From NCBI GenBank assembly GCA_937625935.1, contig OW569373.1, positions 1 to 64,000 of the forward strand: 64,000 nucleotides of DNA. Direction: 5' to 3'. Within the stretch, counting starts at the first letter, position 1. Every line of letters starts with the position of its first letter. The stretch is from Tetramitus jugosus (Eukaryota; Heterolobosea; Eutetramitea; Acrasida; Vahlkampfiidae). A model generated the notes under the pieces. That model saw only the letters and a list, made by a program, of their open reading frames with translations, had not been told where the DNA came from and searched no databases. This document shows positions 50,417 to 60,721 of the stretch, in pieces. The translations under genes were made by a program, and so were the position numbers.

Positions 50417-50434
50417 GTGGTGTTGAATGACACA

Positions 50435-51540
50435 TTGTCACATGTTCGATTGAAAAAGGTTGCCATTGGTTGTGTTCATTGCTTGTAGTTGTGCAATACA
50501 GATGGTCAACTGATTTCGTATGATCAGAATCATGCTGTACAAAAACAATGTTTCTTTGCCAACGTTGATTCTGTGGTTTGTTGAGCGAAATATTCGAACC
50601 AGCGTTTACTACAACAGAGTTGTACACGGTTGGTCGTCTAGGATCAAATTATAGCTCAACGATTGAATCGGTGCTCAGACCGACCAATGGATTTGTTTGC
50701 ACCTTTGGAGCAGGCAATGAACACTTGCTGTACCAATGTGCGAGTAATCAGGTGTATTCTATCGGATCCAGCAAGTTTGGTCAGTTGGGAAATGGAACCA
50801 ATACCTATGCAGATAATGCAGTACCAGCATTGGTCAGTGAAATGGATTCGAATAGCACTCCTCGGTCCTTTGACTTTTGTCAATTGGTAAAGATTAATGG
50901 TGGAGACAAGTTTACAGCAGCACTAACATCTCAAGGTGAGATATATGTAACAGGAATTGTCGATGGTTTTGTATCCGAGAACATTCTTCCCACCACCAAC
51001 TATTTTGTGAAGCTAAGTTTGCATCGCCTGGGATATGCACATTAAGGACTTTTCATGCTCGTGGCACGGTATGGTTTTTGTGGACTCGATGAAGCGTGTC
51101 TTCACTTATTCTTACCTCCATTCAAGAAGATAATTGGTGTATCGATGCATCAACACTGGGGAATCCAATAGTCTCTGCAAAAACGAATATTTTTAGTGTG
51201 ATAGATGCAAGTAGTGGCCGCTAGTTTAATCTCGAGATCAGGGGAATTGCTCCAATGAGACTTGTCGAACATGTAGCACTCCAACTCATATCAAATGTTT
51301 GATCATCCTCACTACCAAGTGGCCAGTTGTGCCTCAGGATACTTTGTCACCGTACTGTTGTTGAAATTGACATCTTCAAGAAAGAACTTTGATTCTTTTA
51401 TGCTCAACTTGAAGCAGGCAGCATTCCATTCAATTTTGAGTGATGTTGATTTTGTTGGTCTGCAGCAGATTGAGGTAATAGCTCTGAAATCTCCTTTTTG
51501 GAAATCGATACCGAACACATGAACTATTACAAGTGATCCT
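50435..51540 (+). pseudogene. RCC1-repeat gene fragment
   Basis: Pieces of RCC1-like repeats continue across frames: KKVAIGCVHCL, then LCNTDGQLISYD, then a long frame (50578-51045) with QVYSIGSSKFGQLGNGTNTY and GDKFTAALTSQGEIYVTG. Stop codons and shifts occur near 50488, 50583 and 51046. A further open segment at 51295-51522 may be its continuation. It is another member or part of the RCC1/EGF family, disrupted upstream by the LINE insertions. Confidence 0.65.
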
Positions 51541-51567
51541 CTGGAGGAGCAAGGCCTCAAGAGAGGT

Positions 51568-52743
51568 TTATTGAATATCAATTACAATTTTTCCTACAGT
51601 TCTTTGTGATTCCAGGAGCACGTGTGCTTCATTAAGATCTGTGAGTGGAAATAAAACGAGAGGAACCACTTCGTAAGACTTCTTCTCCATAAGAGCATGA
51701 TGAACTATGAAATACATATCCTTGTCATTAGGTTTCAGTACTATAAAATAGTAACAAGGGAATCCAGAAAAGTATGACTTCAGCTTGTTATACATAATGT
51801 ATGATCCCATCTGTACGAGTGTCCTTATACTCACTTCAGTAGGACCTGGTGGAACAATACAAGAGTATACGACTTGATTTGCTCCTTCTTCTGCACACAA
51901 GTTCCTACAAACGTCGTCATAAAAGTAGTATCCTCCAACGCAATCAATTACAATATCAACAGAATTGTCACCATGTTCTTTGATGATTTCGCAAATGCTT
52001 GGAACATTTGATTCATTATCTGTAGGATGTGTCGTATGTGTACCAGAGTTTGCAGATGTTTTGGTATAATCAATGACAACATCTGCACCAAGTGACGAAA
52101 CGACTTGCATATTTCTCTCTGAGCACACTGCATAAATCTTGACGTTAAAGTATCTAGTTAGAAATCCTTTGGCAAACAACACAGCAACACTACCACATCC
52201 TCCAGATGCTCCAATGACAAGAATCTTCAAATTTGAACGATCACTCTCTGCGAGTTCGTCTGACAACTGTCCATGCTGCAACGAATATTCGACTTCTCTA
52301 TCAATCACCTCATTGATTAAAGCATGCTGTCTAAACATTGCTAACACTGTACATCCAACTGTTGGCAGCACACTTGCTTGTTGAAACGACATTTCACTCG
52401 GTTTCAACACTGCTTCCTCCTCTTCAAACACTGCATATTCTGCACAGGTACCAGTCTTATTGTTCTGATAGACTCCAATGATATCGTCACCCGTTTTGAA
52501 CTTTGTTACCTTGGATCCAATCTTCTCTACAGTACCACTGCCTTCCATACCTAATGCACAGGGCATCTTTAACTTGTAAAACATCTTTGCATGTCCCTTT
52601 CGAATAATTGTGTCACCTCTGTTCAGCGAAGCAGCCTTCATCTTTACCAGAATTTGATGTTCACCTAGTTCAGTTGGCTTTTCCACATCTTTGAGAATGA
52701 AACTTGGTGTGGCACAGTAATCTTCAATGATTTGGGCTTTCAT
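51568..52743 (-). CDS. Zinc-type alcohol dehydrogenase-like (MDR, quinone oxidoreductase group)
   Basis: The first in-frame ATG (52743) gives 391 residues and starts with the typical MKAQIIEDYCATPSFIL. The N-terminal GroES-like domain contains LVKMKAASLNRGDTIIRKG, MPCALGMEGSGTVEKIG and GDDIIGVY. The Rossmann domain has the NAD(P) loop LVIGASGGCGSVAVLFAK, close to the AxxGxxG type, and GADVVIDYTK. The C-terminus ends in TVGKIVIDIQ as in quinone oxidoreductases and reticulon-4-interacting protein 1. The zinc ligands of classical alcohol dehydrogenase are missing, so it is probably an NADPH-dependent enone or quinone reductase. An inserted loop of about 35 residues before the Rossmann strand is unusual. 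Confidence 0.8.
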   Translation of the reverse strand: MKAQIIEDYCATPSFILKDVEKPTELGEHQILVKMKAASLNRGDTIIRKGHAKMFYKLKMPCALGMEGSGTVEKIGSKVTKFKTGDDIIGVYQNNKTGTCAEYAVFEEEEAVLKPSEMSFQQASVLPTVGCTVLAMFRQHALINEVIDREVEYSLQHGQLSDELAESDRSNLKILVIGASGGCGSVAVLFAKGFLTRYFNVKIYAVCSERNMQVVSSLGADVVIDYTKTSANSGTHTTHPTDNESNVPSICEIIKEHGDNSVDIVIDCVGGYYFYDDVCRNLCAEEGANQVVYSCIVPPGPTEVSIRTLVQMGSYIMYNKLKSYFSGFPCYYFIVLKPNDKDMYFIVHHALMEKKSYEVVPLVLFPLTDLNEAHVLLESQRTVGKIVIDIQ

Positions 52744-53254
52744 TGTTGTAGGTAGTAGTTCAGGTGTCACTTTGCTTTTTTTGTTTGGTTCAGATTGATT
52801 TGGCAAAAAGCTTTCCGCGCTTTCTGATGGAAGTTCGCTCAACCTGAGAAACCGCGTGAAAACTTTTGGTTGCACGTGTTCTCTCTTCCATTTGCCCAGT
52901 TGAATGTTGGATTACTGATCAAGTTACAATATCAACCACAATACAATCACAAGGCTGATATCTCATGGAAGAAACTCCTCGAAGGAGGTGCTCGCTATGG
53001 GATAGGGATCTTGTTTTGCATGGATCATTTCAACTGTACATGGAGTGGTATGTTACAGAGCTACTGACAGCTCCGGAAGGGTACACAAAAATAATACATG
53101 GGCAAAATTTTTTGGTATTTGAGTTACCGAATACCGAAAATAAGTAGCAGGTTGACTCACAAGCACATAAAAGCTTCGGGACACTTCATACAAAAAATTA
53201 GCCAATAACCTACATACCTTAAAAACACTATAACACACTTAATAAATAGTAACA
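52744..53254. other. Intergenic region
   Basis: This is the spacer between divergent genes. Short overlapping frames at 52870-53238 have no recognisable product. An AT-rich leader precedes the gene at 53255. Confidence 0.5.
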
Positions 53255-53539
53255 ATGGTCGAGAAGAACACTAACGTGAATGAAGCAAAGGATCAAGTCA
53301 ACACCCGTGCAGGTGCCATCAAGGAACACTTGTCCAACCCTGATTGGAAGAGCAACAAGAGCGAGAACGTTGTGGGTGACCTGACTAAGAGTAAGACAGA
53401 CGTCAAGGCTGACAGAGCAGAGGAGAGTTGGAAGAATACTGGTATCGATGCATATGAATCTGCAAAGGAGTCAATTGCTAATGCTGCTCAGAGTGCAAAG
53501 GAATGGGTCACTGGCGAAAACAAAGATACAACCAAGTAA
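53255..53539 (+). CDS. Small hydrophilic LEA-like helical protein
   Basis: A protein of 94 residues, almost entirely Lys, Glu, Asp, Asn and Ala, with amphipathic helical repeats (VNEAKDQVNTRAGAIKEHL, AYESAKESIANAAQSAKEWV). It lacks cysteines, a signal peptide and membrane spans. The composition is like late-embryogenesis-abundant or CsbD-type stress proteins, which protect membranes or proteins during drying or osmotic stress. The start has a clean ACAATGG context and the codon use is strongly biased, which suggests high expression. Confidence 0.6.
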   Translation: MVEKNTNVNEAKDQVNTRAGAIKEHLSNPDWKSNKSENVVGDLTKSKTDVKADRAEESWKNTGIDAYESAKESIANAAQSAKEWVTGENKDTTK

Positions 53540-53586
53540 ATAAAACATCCATGCAATCCTTGTAAAGTTAACATTTTTATGTTTTT

Positions 53587-53754
53587 ATGTCAACAATGCT
53601 CTTTTCCTGGAAAGAAAAACACAACCAGATCAACTTCAGTGGCAGAAGTTCACTGAATCAATTGGCGATTGATGCCTTGAAGAAAAGACAACTCGCGATG
53701 CCACAGGACAATGGACAGGACAACGAGGACGGTATAGATTTCAACATTTTGTAA
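53587..53754 (+). CDS. Possible 55-residue protein
   Basis: The ATG at 53587 opens a frame (MSTMLFSWKEKHNQINFSGR..) ending at TAA 53752. A possible GT splice site occurs at its end (GACGGTATAG), and another open frame follows (FVNGFQTAKDNSKRFEKI). A minus-strand frame (53650-53904) overlaps. It may be the first exon of a small gene whose rest I cannot place, perhaps including the frame at 53966-54175. Confidence 0.3.
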   Translation: MSTMLFSWKEKHNQINFSGRSSLNQLAIDALKKRQLAMPQDNGQDNEDGIDFNIL

Positions 53755-54313
53755 ATGGCTTCCAGACAGCCAAAGATAACTCCAAGCGATTTGAAAAAAT
53801 AAAAAGGATCTTCGGTCCGGTCCTACAATCGAATGCATGGTGATCATAGTCGATCGACAATAGACATGCATGGAATGAGGCCAGTTTTTCCAGTACTCTT
53901 CCATACAGGAACAATGATTTGAATTCTATGTCGGCAGCATTGCTACACTCAAGGAGAGCGGACAAGTGCTAAGCAGGGGACTTCCAAACGCTTGTAAAAG
54001 GTATATTGATTGTTGGTGTTGGTGTTTGGTAAAAAGACACATCTCTAAACGGAAGTTCCTCAAGGATTGTGTCCAAGTGTTTGACATCTTGCCTTTGGAG
54101 TACTTCGAGTTGACCTGCGACAATGCACCAGAAATGGTTGATCGTTTATTGAGACGTTTTTACATCAACTGGTAGCTCTGGAGAATGGAATTCAACAAGA
54201 GTTAATTGTTTGTGTTTCACTCTTAAACTTGGTTTTATTGTAGATTGTCGTAGTTCTTTCTTGTTCTAGTCAAAAATTTAATCCTCAATGTTGAAAAGCA
54301 TTGATGGCAACCA
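53755..54313. other. Stretch with an uncertain ORF
   Basis: A plus-strand frame (53966-54175) ends with KDCVQVFDILPLEYFELT and FYINW and looks protein-like, but it has no recognisable family and overlaps an antisense frame. Otherwise nothing seen. Confidence 0.3.
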
Positions 54314-54505
54314 TCAATCAGCCATATTATCAAAACACCACATCACATTGTAGTACTGCAGAGTTTCTTTTGGTTCCTCTTCTCCGTTGTTAGTCGTCGA
54401 GTTGCTTGAACTTGGTTGTACATCGATCTTCTCATCTGTATCAACAGAGGTTGTTTTCTCGGGATCTGATTTTGCCATCAGGAGAATCTTGTCAAATAGT
54501 ATCAT
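54314..54505 (-). CDS. Possible small hydrophilic protein
   Basis: The ATG at 54505 gives 63 residues. A short hydrophobic start (MILFDKILLMAKSDPEK) is followed by acidic, Ser/Thr/Asn-rich sequence and an aromatic end (LQYYNVMWCFDNMAD). The composition fits genuine proteins of this genome, but no family is recognised. It may be an exon of a larger gene. Confidence 0.35.
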   Translation of the reverse strand: MILFDKILLMAKSDPEKTTSVDTDEKIDVQPSSSNSTTNNGEEEPKETLQYYNVMWCFDNMAD

Positions 54506-54781
54506 CTTGTTTTGTTTCAAATACTCTTGTAAATTGTTCTCAACTTTTATCTTCCTTTTTTCTGCTTATTTTTGAACATTTACAGATCACTTGGTTGACT
54601 AAAAGTAATGAGGTGTCGAAGTTTCAACAATAGTTTTTTTCGATGTTACTTCCTCAAAAAGAGACACCTAGGTGGTGTCATCAACCAGATGTCGAGCGCA
54701 GCTCGAAGCTGTTTTTTCCACAACACTTTCGGAATTTCGCATCTTTAAATAAACTATATAATAATCGGAGTATTAACATCA

Positions 54782-54852
54782 TCTCCTATGGTCTAGTGGT
54801 ATGATAGCGGACTCTGAATCCGTTGACGGTGGTTCGATTCCACCTAGGAGAG
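54782..54852 (+). tRNA. tRNA-Gln (anticodon CTG)
   Basis: A 71-base cloverleaf: acceptor TCTCCTA/TAGGAGA, D-arm GTCTAGTGGTATGATAGC, anticodon loop CTCTGAA, T-arm GGTGG-TTCGATT-CCACC, discriminator G. It is the only tRNA gene on the plus strand and has no retroelement next to it. Confidence 0.95.
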
Positions 54853-54858
54853 TTTTTT
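54853..54858 (+). terminator. Pol III terminator of tRNA-Gln
   Basis: Six T follow the discriminator base directly. Confidence 0.85.
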
Positions 54859-54874
54859 GCTCGACAATATTAGT

Positions 54875-56093
54875 TTATGTAAACCAACGTTTGTTGATAT
54901 CATACCCATTTCGAGTCATCCAAGAATTGACAAAACCGTCGTATTGGGCTCTATAAATTTGCAAGTCAGGCAATCCGGTCAAGAACATCACTACAAATGG
55001 AAGAATACTCAGCGTTAACCAAAAGTTGTGAATCCACCTTAGACCGGTGCTTCTCCTGACCTTTTGAGGGCCAAACAAGAAGAAATAGGAAATGAACCAA
55101 GGAACAAACAATCCTATGACCAGAACCCAGTTGAGCCAAATGTGTGGGTCAGCCGCCACCTGGAATTCGTTACCACTATTCTTGAAAACAATTAATGTCT
55201 CGGCAGCTGCAATTCCAATTGCCAACCATGTATTCGCACCCAATCGATGACAATTGTCATCAGAAATGTACAGATAGTACTCTCTGACAGCAGGCATACC
55301 GATAAAGAACCACAGAATCAATCGATACGTGTTCAATGGATTTCTCGGAGGCACCCAGAACAAATATTTCAAAAAGAAGGAATTGCAATCAACGAGTGTC
55401 ATGGCCACCAACAATCCAAAAAAGTAGAAAAATCGTTTCCATGACTCAAAGATTCCCCATCTGTAACTCGTCCAATAATAAGGCATAAACTGCTGTGCCA
55501 CACGCTTCAATTTCTCTCGTGTCGATGACAGTTTGTCCAATCCAACCCATTCATACTCATTGTAGACACAAAATCGATCACACAACCACAATCCAATCAA
55601 AATACCCAAGTTGTTACACACGAGAATATCAACAATCACATGATCCCACCAACACTCCTTAAAATTCTCCATAATGTGCTGCAAACTAATCTCAACAATC
55701 TCAAAGCTCAATGACAAAATCCAACACAACTTAAAATCGCGAAACATGATGGCTTTGAGAATGTAGCCAATGACGTGCGCCCATATGAACTCATCATTCA
55801 ACGTATCTCTCACATTTCTAAATTTCGAAACCGGGTCATTCGGAGTATAGACATCACACTGATCTGCATAGGATCTCTCTGGTAGTTGCGTTCCCAGTTC
55901 AGGATACAAGTAAGAGAGCAATCGTCTCACATCGTCCAACGATTGAAACAAGAGGAACACCAGGATCATGAGATAGACAATTCCAACACCAGTGACCAGT
56001 CTCCAGAAGGCAGGGTGAGGTCTTCTCATGACACCATCACGCAACTGAGCCACACAGTACATTAAAAATACGAAGACTCCAAAACAGAGACCT

Positions 56094-56143
<50 letters not shown>

Positions 56144-56534
56144 CAATGAAAAAGAAATGAAAAAAAAGTTTTAGCTCAACATGTAAAATCAATGACACAT
56201 CAACAAAAAAAAACGAACCATTCTTGACATTCTGTTCCATGGAATAAGTTCTTCTCAAAAATGCAAAATAAGTCACAGTGCATATCGCTACGACGAGCAT
56301 TGTGGCAGTATGTGGCTTGTAGAACATTGAAATGAATTCTTCTTGAATGAATGGACCATTGATGGTGGATGAATCCTTTGTTGTTAACGTTTCAATTGTT
56401 GGTTCATTGGATGATGATGATTTTAGCTCTTGTTGTTGTTGAGGTTGATGATGATGATTGTTGGCATCATCTCCAATTTTGCTCTTTTTCTTTGAGTGAA
56501 GCTTTGCAATGTCGTTGTTGTCCTTTGAAATCAT
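54875..56534 (-). CDS. Phosphatidylserine synthase, base-exchange type (one intron)
   Basis: The coding parts are 56534-56219 and 56091-54875, split by a 127-base GT-AG intron, giving 510 residues. The join makes the frame run through VKNGLCFGVFVFLMYCVAQ into RRPHPAFWRL, the known N-terminal hallmark (TRPHPALWR in human PSS1). Further family segments are HVIGYILKAIMFRDFKLCW, LQHIMENFKECWWDHVIVDIL and CNNLGILIG, with about nine membrane spans. The enzyme swaps the head group of phosphatidylcholine or -ethanolamine for serine in the endoplasmic reticulum. The Asn/Gln/His-rich N-terminus (1-75) is lineage specific. Confidence 0.92.
56095..56143. repeat. ATC trinucleotide microsatellite inside the PSS intron
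   Basis: About 16 ATC/CAT units occupy the 3' end of the intron on the minus strand (ATG repeats), directly before the TTAG acceptor where a pyrimidine tract would be expected. Length polymorphism here could affect splicing. Confidence 0.9.
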
Positions 56535-56725
56535 TTTTTGCTTCTTTGATTTTCTCTCTGAGTGCCCAAAAAGCTTTTTGGTTTGCCCACGTGTGTCTTG
56601 GCGCCAAAAAACTCTCGATTTTCATTTTCGATTGTCGGAACAGCGGCATCGGACTCTGAGGGAAAAAGGAAAGTCCTTCGTGTTTTGTGTCAAACATCCA
56701 AACAAAGCAAAAACAACAACAAACA

Positions 56726-59503
56726 ATGACAAAAGGAGCTCATCTCATTGACAACCACAAAAACAACAAAGCTCTGGTCATCACATCCCAAACCACTCCA
56801 ACCACAACAATGACCAAACTGATAACAACTGCCATTCTAGGATCATCATCATCATCATCATCATCAACTACAACTACAACATTGTCATCCATATCATCGT
56901 CATCTACAACAACCTCCAGATCAATTACTCTTCTCCTATGCTTACTCTTTTCCTTTTTTTTACTCTCTCATCAACAACAACAACAACAACAACCTGTAAC
57001 ACTATCAACAATAACAACCACAAGCTCAACATCAATATCATCATTGGCAGCAGCGAACCCTTGTCCATGGGAGGACACATCAGCGTATCGTTTGTCCGAC
57101 AGTAGCACATGGACCAACACTCAACTCGTGATATGGGACCCTCTGTACAAGACTCTCACGGTCAAGGGTTCGATTCTCGTCGACACCAATCTAGATCTCA
57201 ATCATATTATTGTGTCCAGTTCGGGTCGATTGATTTTTGATAATATGGATCTTACTGTGTCTCTCTCGTCGCTTGTCGTCTATGGCAATGTTTGGATTGG
57301 TGGAGACAGTGATGAGTGTGCCATTTCAGCTCATCATCGCATCTCCATTACGATCAAGGACTCGATTATTGATGGAATTTCAGGTAATAAGGTGATTGAA
57401 GTGGCAGGTGGAGGTAGAATGACCATTAGAGGTACGAAGAGAGATCCAGCGTGGACTACACTAAGTGCCAGTGCTACGGCAGGCAGTACTCTTCTTCGTC
57501 TCAGTCAGAGTGTCGATTGGAGAGTAGGAGAGGAGATTTTGATTACGCCGACTGATTTTGCACCGAGTCAGGCAGAACAGAGAAGGATTGTTCAAGTGTC
57601 TGCTGACAGTCAAGAGATTCAATTGGATCGACCATTGACTTACTTTCATTTTGGTGAATCTCCAGATGATAATTTTGGTGTGGACGAGCGAGCAGAAGTT
57701 GCCTTGTTGTCGAGAAATATTACCATTGTGGGTGATTTGTTTAGTGATACGGTGAGGCAGGGTGGAGTGATACGATTGATGGAATCCAGTGCCATGAACC
57801 TCATTTCAGTACAGTTTTTGAGAACGGGTGATACTCAATCGGTAAATCCTGCTATCCAACTCGTTGGATCTCTATCGTCTGAGATTACGCAATGTACGAT
57901 TAGTTCCTATGAAGGATGTATCTCACTCATGTCTGCATCATTGAAAACCATTCGTGAAAACGTGTGTTATAGATCGGTTGACTATGCAATTTCGATTGAA
58001 GTGTCGTCGAACAATATTTTTCAACGAAATTTGATCACCAATGTTGTAGGAGCAGGTGACGCCGAAAATGACGCGAGTGGATTTATGATTGAAGATATGA
58101 GAAATTTGGTGACTGATAATCGAGTGTCAGGAAGTCTGGGATCGGGTTATATGATCATGACAGATAGTTCTACAGTGTATGAGATTGCAGGCAGTTCTAC
58201 GTTTACTCGTAATCTCGCGAGAAGCATTGGATTGAACTGTTTTGAGTTTGAAAAGTATATTCCGAATCGAGCAGTATATTTTGATCGTTTGATGGCGAGC
58301 AAGTGTGGCTTGTATGGTATATTCAGCAGTGACGGCCTTCATTATTTCTCGAACAGCATGTTGTCCAATTCTTGGGCAGGTACACGATTCGAAGGTTCTG
58401 GTCAACGACTAGGAGATAGCACCATTATCGCAATCACTAACAATCAACCACAAACAGTCCCTCCCGTTCCAGCAGCCGGTCTTTTTGTACAGACAGAACC
58501 TCGAAGAGGCATTCATCTCATTGAAGGACCACACATTTATGACAATATTACTCTGCTTCACTTTGATGAGAACAAACGAGCTTGCATCGGTCCTTTTGGT
58601 AACAAAATAGCTTCAATATTAACTTCTTTGAACAATATTGAATGCCAGAATCAAACTTTACTCTATGTGAATACCAATGAAAAGACTGCCAGCGACTCAG
58701 AGCGGTTCTTTGCAGTCATGTTAACGAATCCAGATGGTCAGTTTGCACTGATTAAGAACAGCCCGTTCATGATACTCAATGACAATTTTTGCTCCATTTC
58801 ATCCATCTATAGTGCAATTTGTGATCAAAGCTTGTACACTTCTATTTCAATCTCTGATATATACAAAAGTACGACCCAATATGAACCGAATGTTAATCCC
58901 AATGACCCGAAGGCTGCTATTCTTAGAGTCAAACCCAATGGTACTATCAAAGCAGTAGAGCACATGGTTGGAATTTCGGAAACCATGAGTAATAAGATTG
59001 ATCAATATCAAACACGTGTGCCACACGGTGATAGAGTATCCGATATTTATGGTATTGTGTTTGAATCGCACTCCACACCTTCCAATATGCTTATTCAAGT
59101 AGGTCCAGTGCAGGACTCAAGGTTAACCATCGCACTGTGCTATTATCCTTCGAAAACAAAGATTAAATCACTCAAACAAAATGGTGTGTTGCTCACTCGA
59201 GCAGAGAATCAAGCTGAATTCGAAAAGATAGACAGCAAGACCTACTTTTATAATTCAAGAAGTGGAACTCTTTTACTGAAGATTGTTCCGACGAGTACTT
59301 CGGTCCAATTTGACATTGCAGCCGATATTTCCTACAAGCAACCATTTAACTGTTTTGGAAATGAGACAATTGATATCACACCAGATCAATCTGTTGTCAC
59401 CTCGAGTGCACGATCCAACTACAATCACCTTCACTCTACTTGTATTTATTTTGTGTTGTGGTCGATCGTTGCATGGTTGGCTTTTGTTGTGACGGTGTCA
59501 TGA
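56726..59503 (+). CDS. G8-domain, parallel beta-helix surface protein
   Basis: The first ATG (56726) gives 925 residues. A Ser/Thr-rich leader contains a hydrophobic segment (SITLLLCLLFSFFLLS, about residues 65-82), likely a signal anchor or cleaved signal. The G8 domain starts near 110 (WTNTQLVIWDPLYKTLTVKGSI to GNVWIGG), followed by right-handed beta-helix repeats to about 600 with many Asn, Gly and Ser. A second domain comes next, then a C-terminal membrane span (YFVLWSIVAWLAFVVTV). The order resembles CEMIP, TMEM2 and fibrocystin-L of animals, some of which degrade hyaluronan. Whether this one has catalytic activity cannot be said. Confidence 0.75.
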   Translation: MTKGAHLIDNHKNNKALVITSQTTPTTTMTKLITTAILGSSSSSSSSTTTTTLSSISSSSTTTSRSITLLLCLLFSFFLLSHQQQQQQQPVTLSTITTTSSTSISSLAAANPCPWEDTSAYRLSDSSTWTNTQLVIWDPLYKTLTVKGSILVDTNLDLNHIIVSSSGRLIFDNMDLTVSLSSLVVYGNVWIGGDSDECAISAHHRISITIKDSIIDGISGNKVIEVAGGGRMTIRGTKRDPAWTTLSASATAGSTLLRLSQSVDWRVGEEILITPTDFAPSQAEQRRIVQVSADSQEIQLDRPLTYFHFGESPDDNFGVDERAEVALLSRNITIVGDLFSDTVRQGGVIRLMESSAMNLISVQFLRTGDTQSVNPAIQLVGSLSSEITQCTISSYEGCISLMSASLKTIRENVCYRSVDYAISIEVSSNNIFQRNLITNVVGAGDAENDASGFMIEDMRNLVTDNRVSGSLGSGYMIMTDSSTVYEIAGSSTFTRNLARSIGLNCFEFEKYIPNRAVYFDRLMASKCGLYGIFSSDGLHYFSNSMLSNSWAGTRFEGSGQRLGDSTIIAITNNQPQTVPPVPAAGLFVQTEPRRGIHLIEGPHIYDNITLLHFDENKRACIGPFGNKIASILTSLNNIECQNQTLLYVNTNEKTASDSERFFAVMLTNPDGQFALIKNSPFMILNDNFCSISSIYSAICDQSLYTSISISDIYKSTTQYEPNVNPNDPKAAILRVKPNGTIKAVEHMVGISETMSNKIDQYQTRVPHGDRVSDIYGIVFESHSTPSNMLIQVGPVQDSRLTIALCYYPSKTKIKSLKQNGVLLTRAENQAEFEKIDSKTYFYNSRSGTLLLKIVPTSTSVQFDIAADISYKQPFNCFGNETIDITPDQSVVTSSARSNYNHLHSTCIYFVLWSIVAWLAFVVTVS

Positions 59504-59682
59504 GATGAGTTTTCAATTTGGACCCGGTTTTAGTTGATAAAGTACTGAAATGTGCTATTTTCGTTCCTAGCAATTCTGCCAGCTTTTTCGTGTTACATAA
59601 ACTTGCGAACACTTAACAACAACCATTCGAGAAGAAAAACTTCGTTACAGTGTGAGTCTTGAAACCATCATAAACAAAAAAG

Positions 59683-60387
59683 ATGATATCTAACAGAACA
59701 AACCTGGCCACAGTCAATCATAACGAAGGCCCATTTATTGCTGTGGAATTTGAAGGCAGAAAGCACGAATGGAAGGGGACTGCCCACACTTACGATCAAT
59801 TATTGCTTGTTGTAGTGACGAAACTCGAGTTAGATGAGGATGGTCTCACTGACTTCGGATACTTAATGGACAGAAACAGGTGGAAACAAACTAGAAATGG
59901 TACAATTACTGTTGGTTTTTGGGATGGCGATGAGAAGAAGTATATAAGAATAACTCTCCAAGGAGCTGCCCGTGCTTCACCGCCTTTTAGAGAGGAGGAG
60001 TGCCAATCACGTCAAGTAGATGTTTTAAGTGTTAGACCTCGACTGGGTGATACATGGTATAGTCCCCATGATAGATCCCAGCTATTTCTGTCGAGGATAG
60101 AAGCAGTGAGACATCATTGTGTCCTGAGAGCCCATCATGCTGTTAGATACTTAGGACGAGAAGAATGGAGGAAGTTGTTGCGAATGCTGCCGGAAGAGTC
60201 CATAGGTTACATTCACTCCAAATCAGAACCAGATGATTCCACAGTATTGATGGAGAACAGGAGCTTGAAAAACATTCTCTCTCTTGTTGGTGGTGTGCTT
60301 CAGGAAGCTGCAACAGACACTCCACATGAGACTGAGAATTTATTGAAAAAGCTCTCAGCTTTACATGTGAATGACGACAATCATTGA
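59683..60387 (+). CDS. Unknown 234-residue protein
   Basis: A single open frame from ATG 59683 with good context (AAAAAAGATGAT). The N-terminal half (EGPFIAVEFEGRKHEWKG, YDQLLLVVVTKLELDEDG, FWDGDEKKYIRITL) has the strand pattern of a ubiquitin-like or PB1-like fold. A stretch with HHCVLRAHHAVRYLGREEW and an acidic C-terminus follow. I recognise no family. No signal peptide or membrane span, so probably cytosolic. Confidence 0.55.
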   Translation: MISNRTNLATVNHNEGPFIAVEFEGRKHEWKGTAHTYDQLLLVVVTKLELDEDGLTDFGYLMDRNRWKQTRNGTITVGFWDGDEKKYIRITLQGAARASPPFREEECQSRQVDVLSVRPRLGDTWYSPHDRSQLFLSRIEAVRHHCVLRAHHAVRYLGREEWRKLLRMLPEESIGYIHSKSEPDDSTVLMENRSLKNILSLVGGVLQEAATDTPHETENLLKKLSALHVNDDNH

Positions 60388-60721
60388 GCTGTAGTTATGA
60401 ATTCTTGCGCATAGGCAGAGAGCTTCGATAGGAATGCGGAGCCGCATATATAGCAGATGGAATTAATACTCTCCAATGTTATTCGTCTTGCGCTTCGTCA
60501 TAGGGTCCTCCAGTAGATCGGACTGGATAATTTCCATTGGAGATTCCTATAACCAAAGCACCTCCTCACAAAAAGTTACAATGGCTGCGGAACAATGACA
60601 TACCGCGTACTAATTAGTCGATAATTTTATCCCTGACAATAAAAACGAGCAGATCTGAGAGATCCATCGAAACAAACACACAAAAAACACAACCAAACAT
60701 ACCAAGAAACCAACAACAAAT
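60388..60721. other. Intergenic region
   Basis: No ORF of note. The last 70 bases are an ACAA-rich leader of the next gene. Confidence 0.6.

Noticed and set aside
47240-51540. One intact RCC1/EGF gene interrupted only by LINEs
   Set aside because: Frameshifts occur outside the insertions, and the second part restarts RCC1 repeats rather than continuing the EGF region, so at least two broken members are likely.
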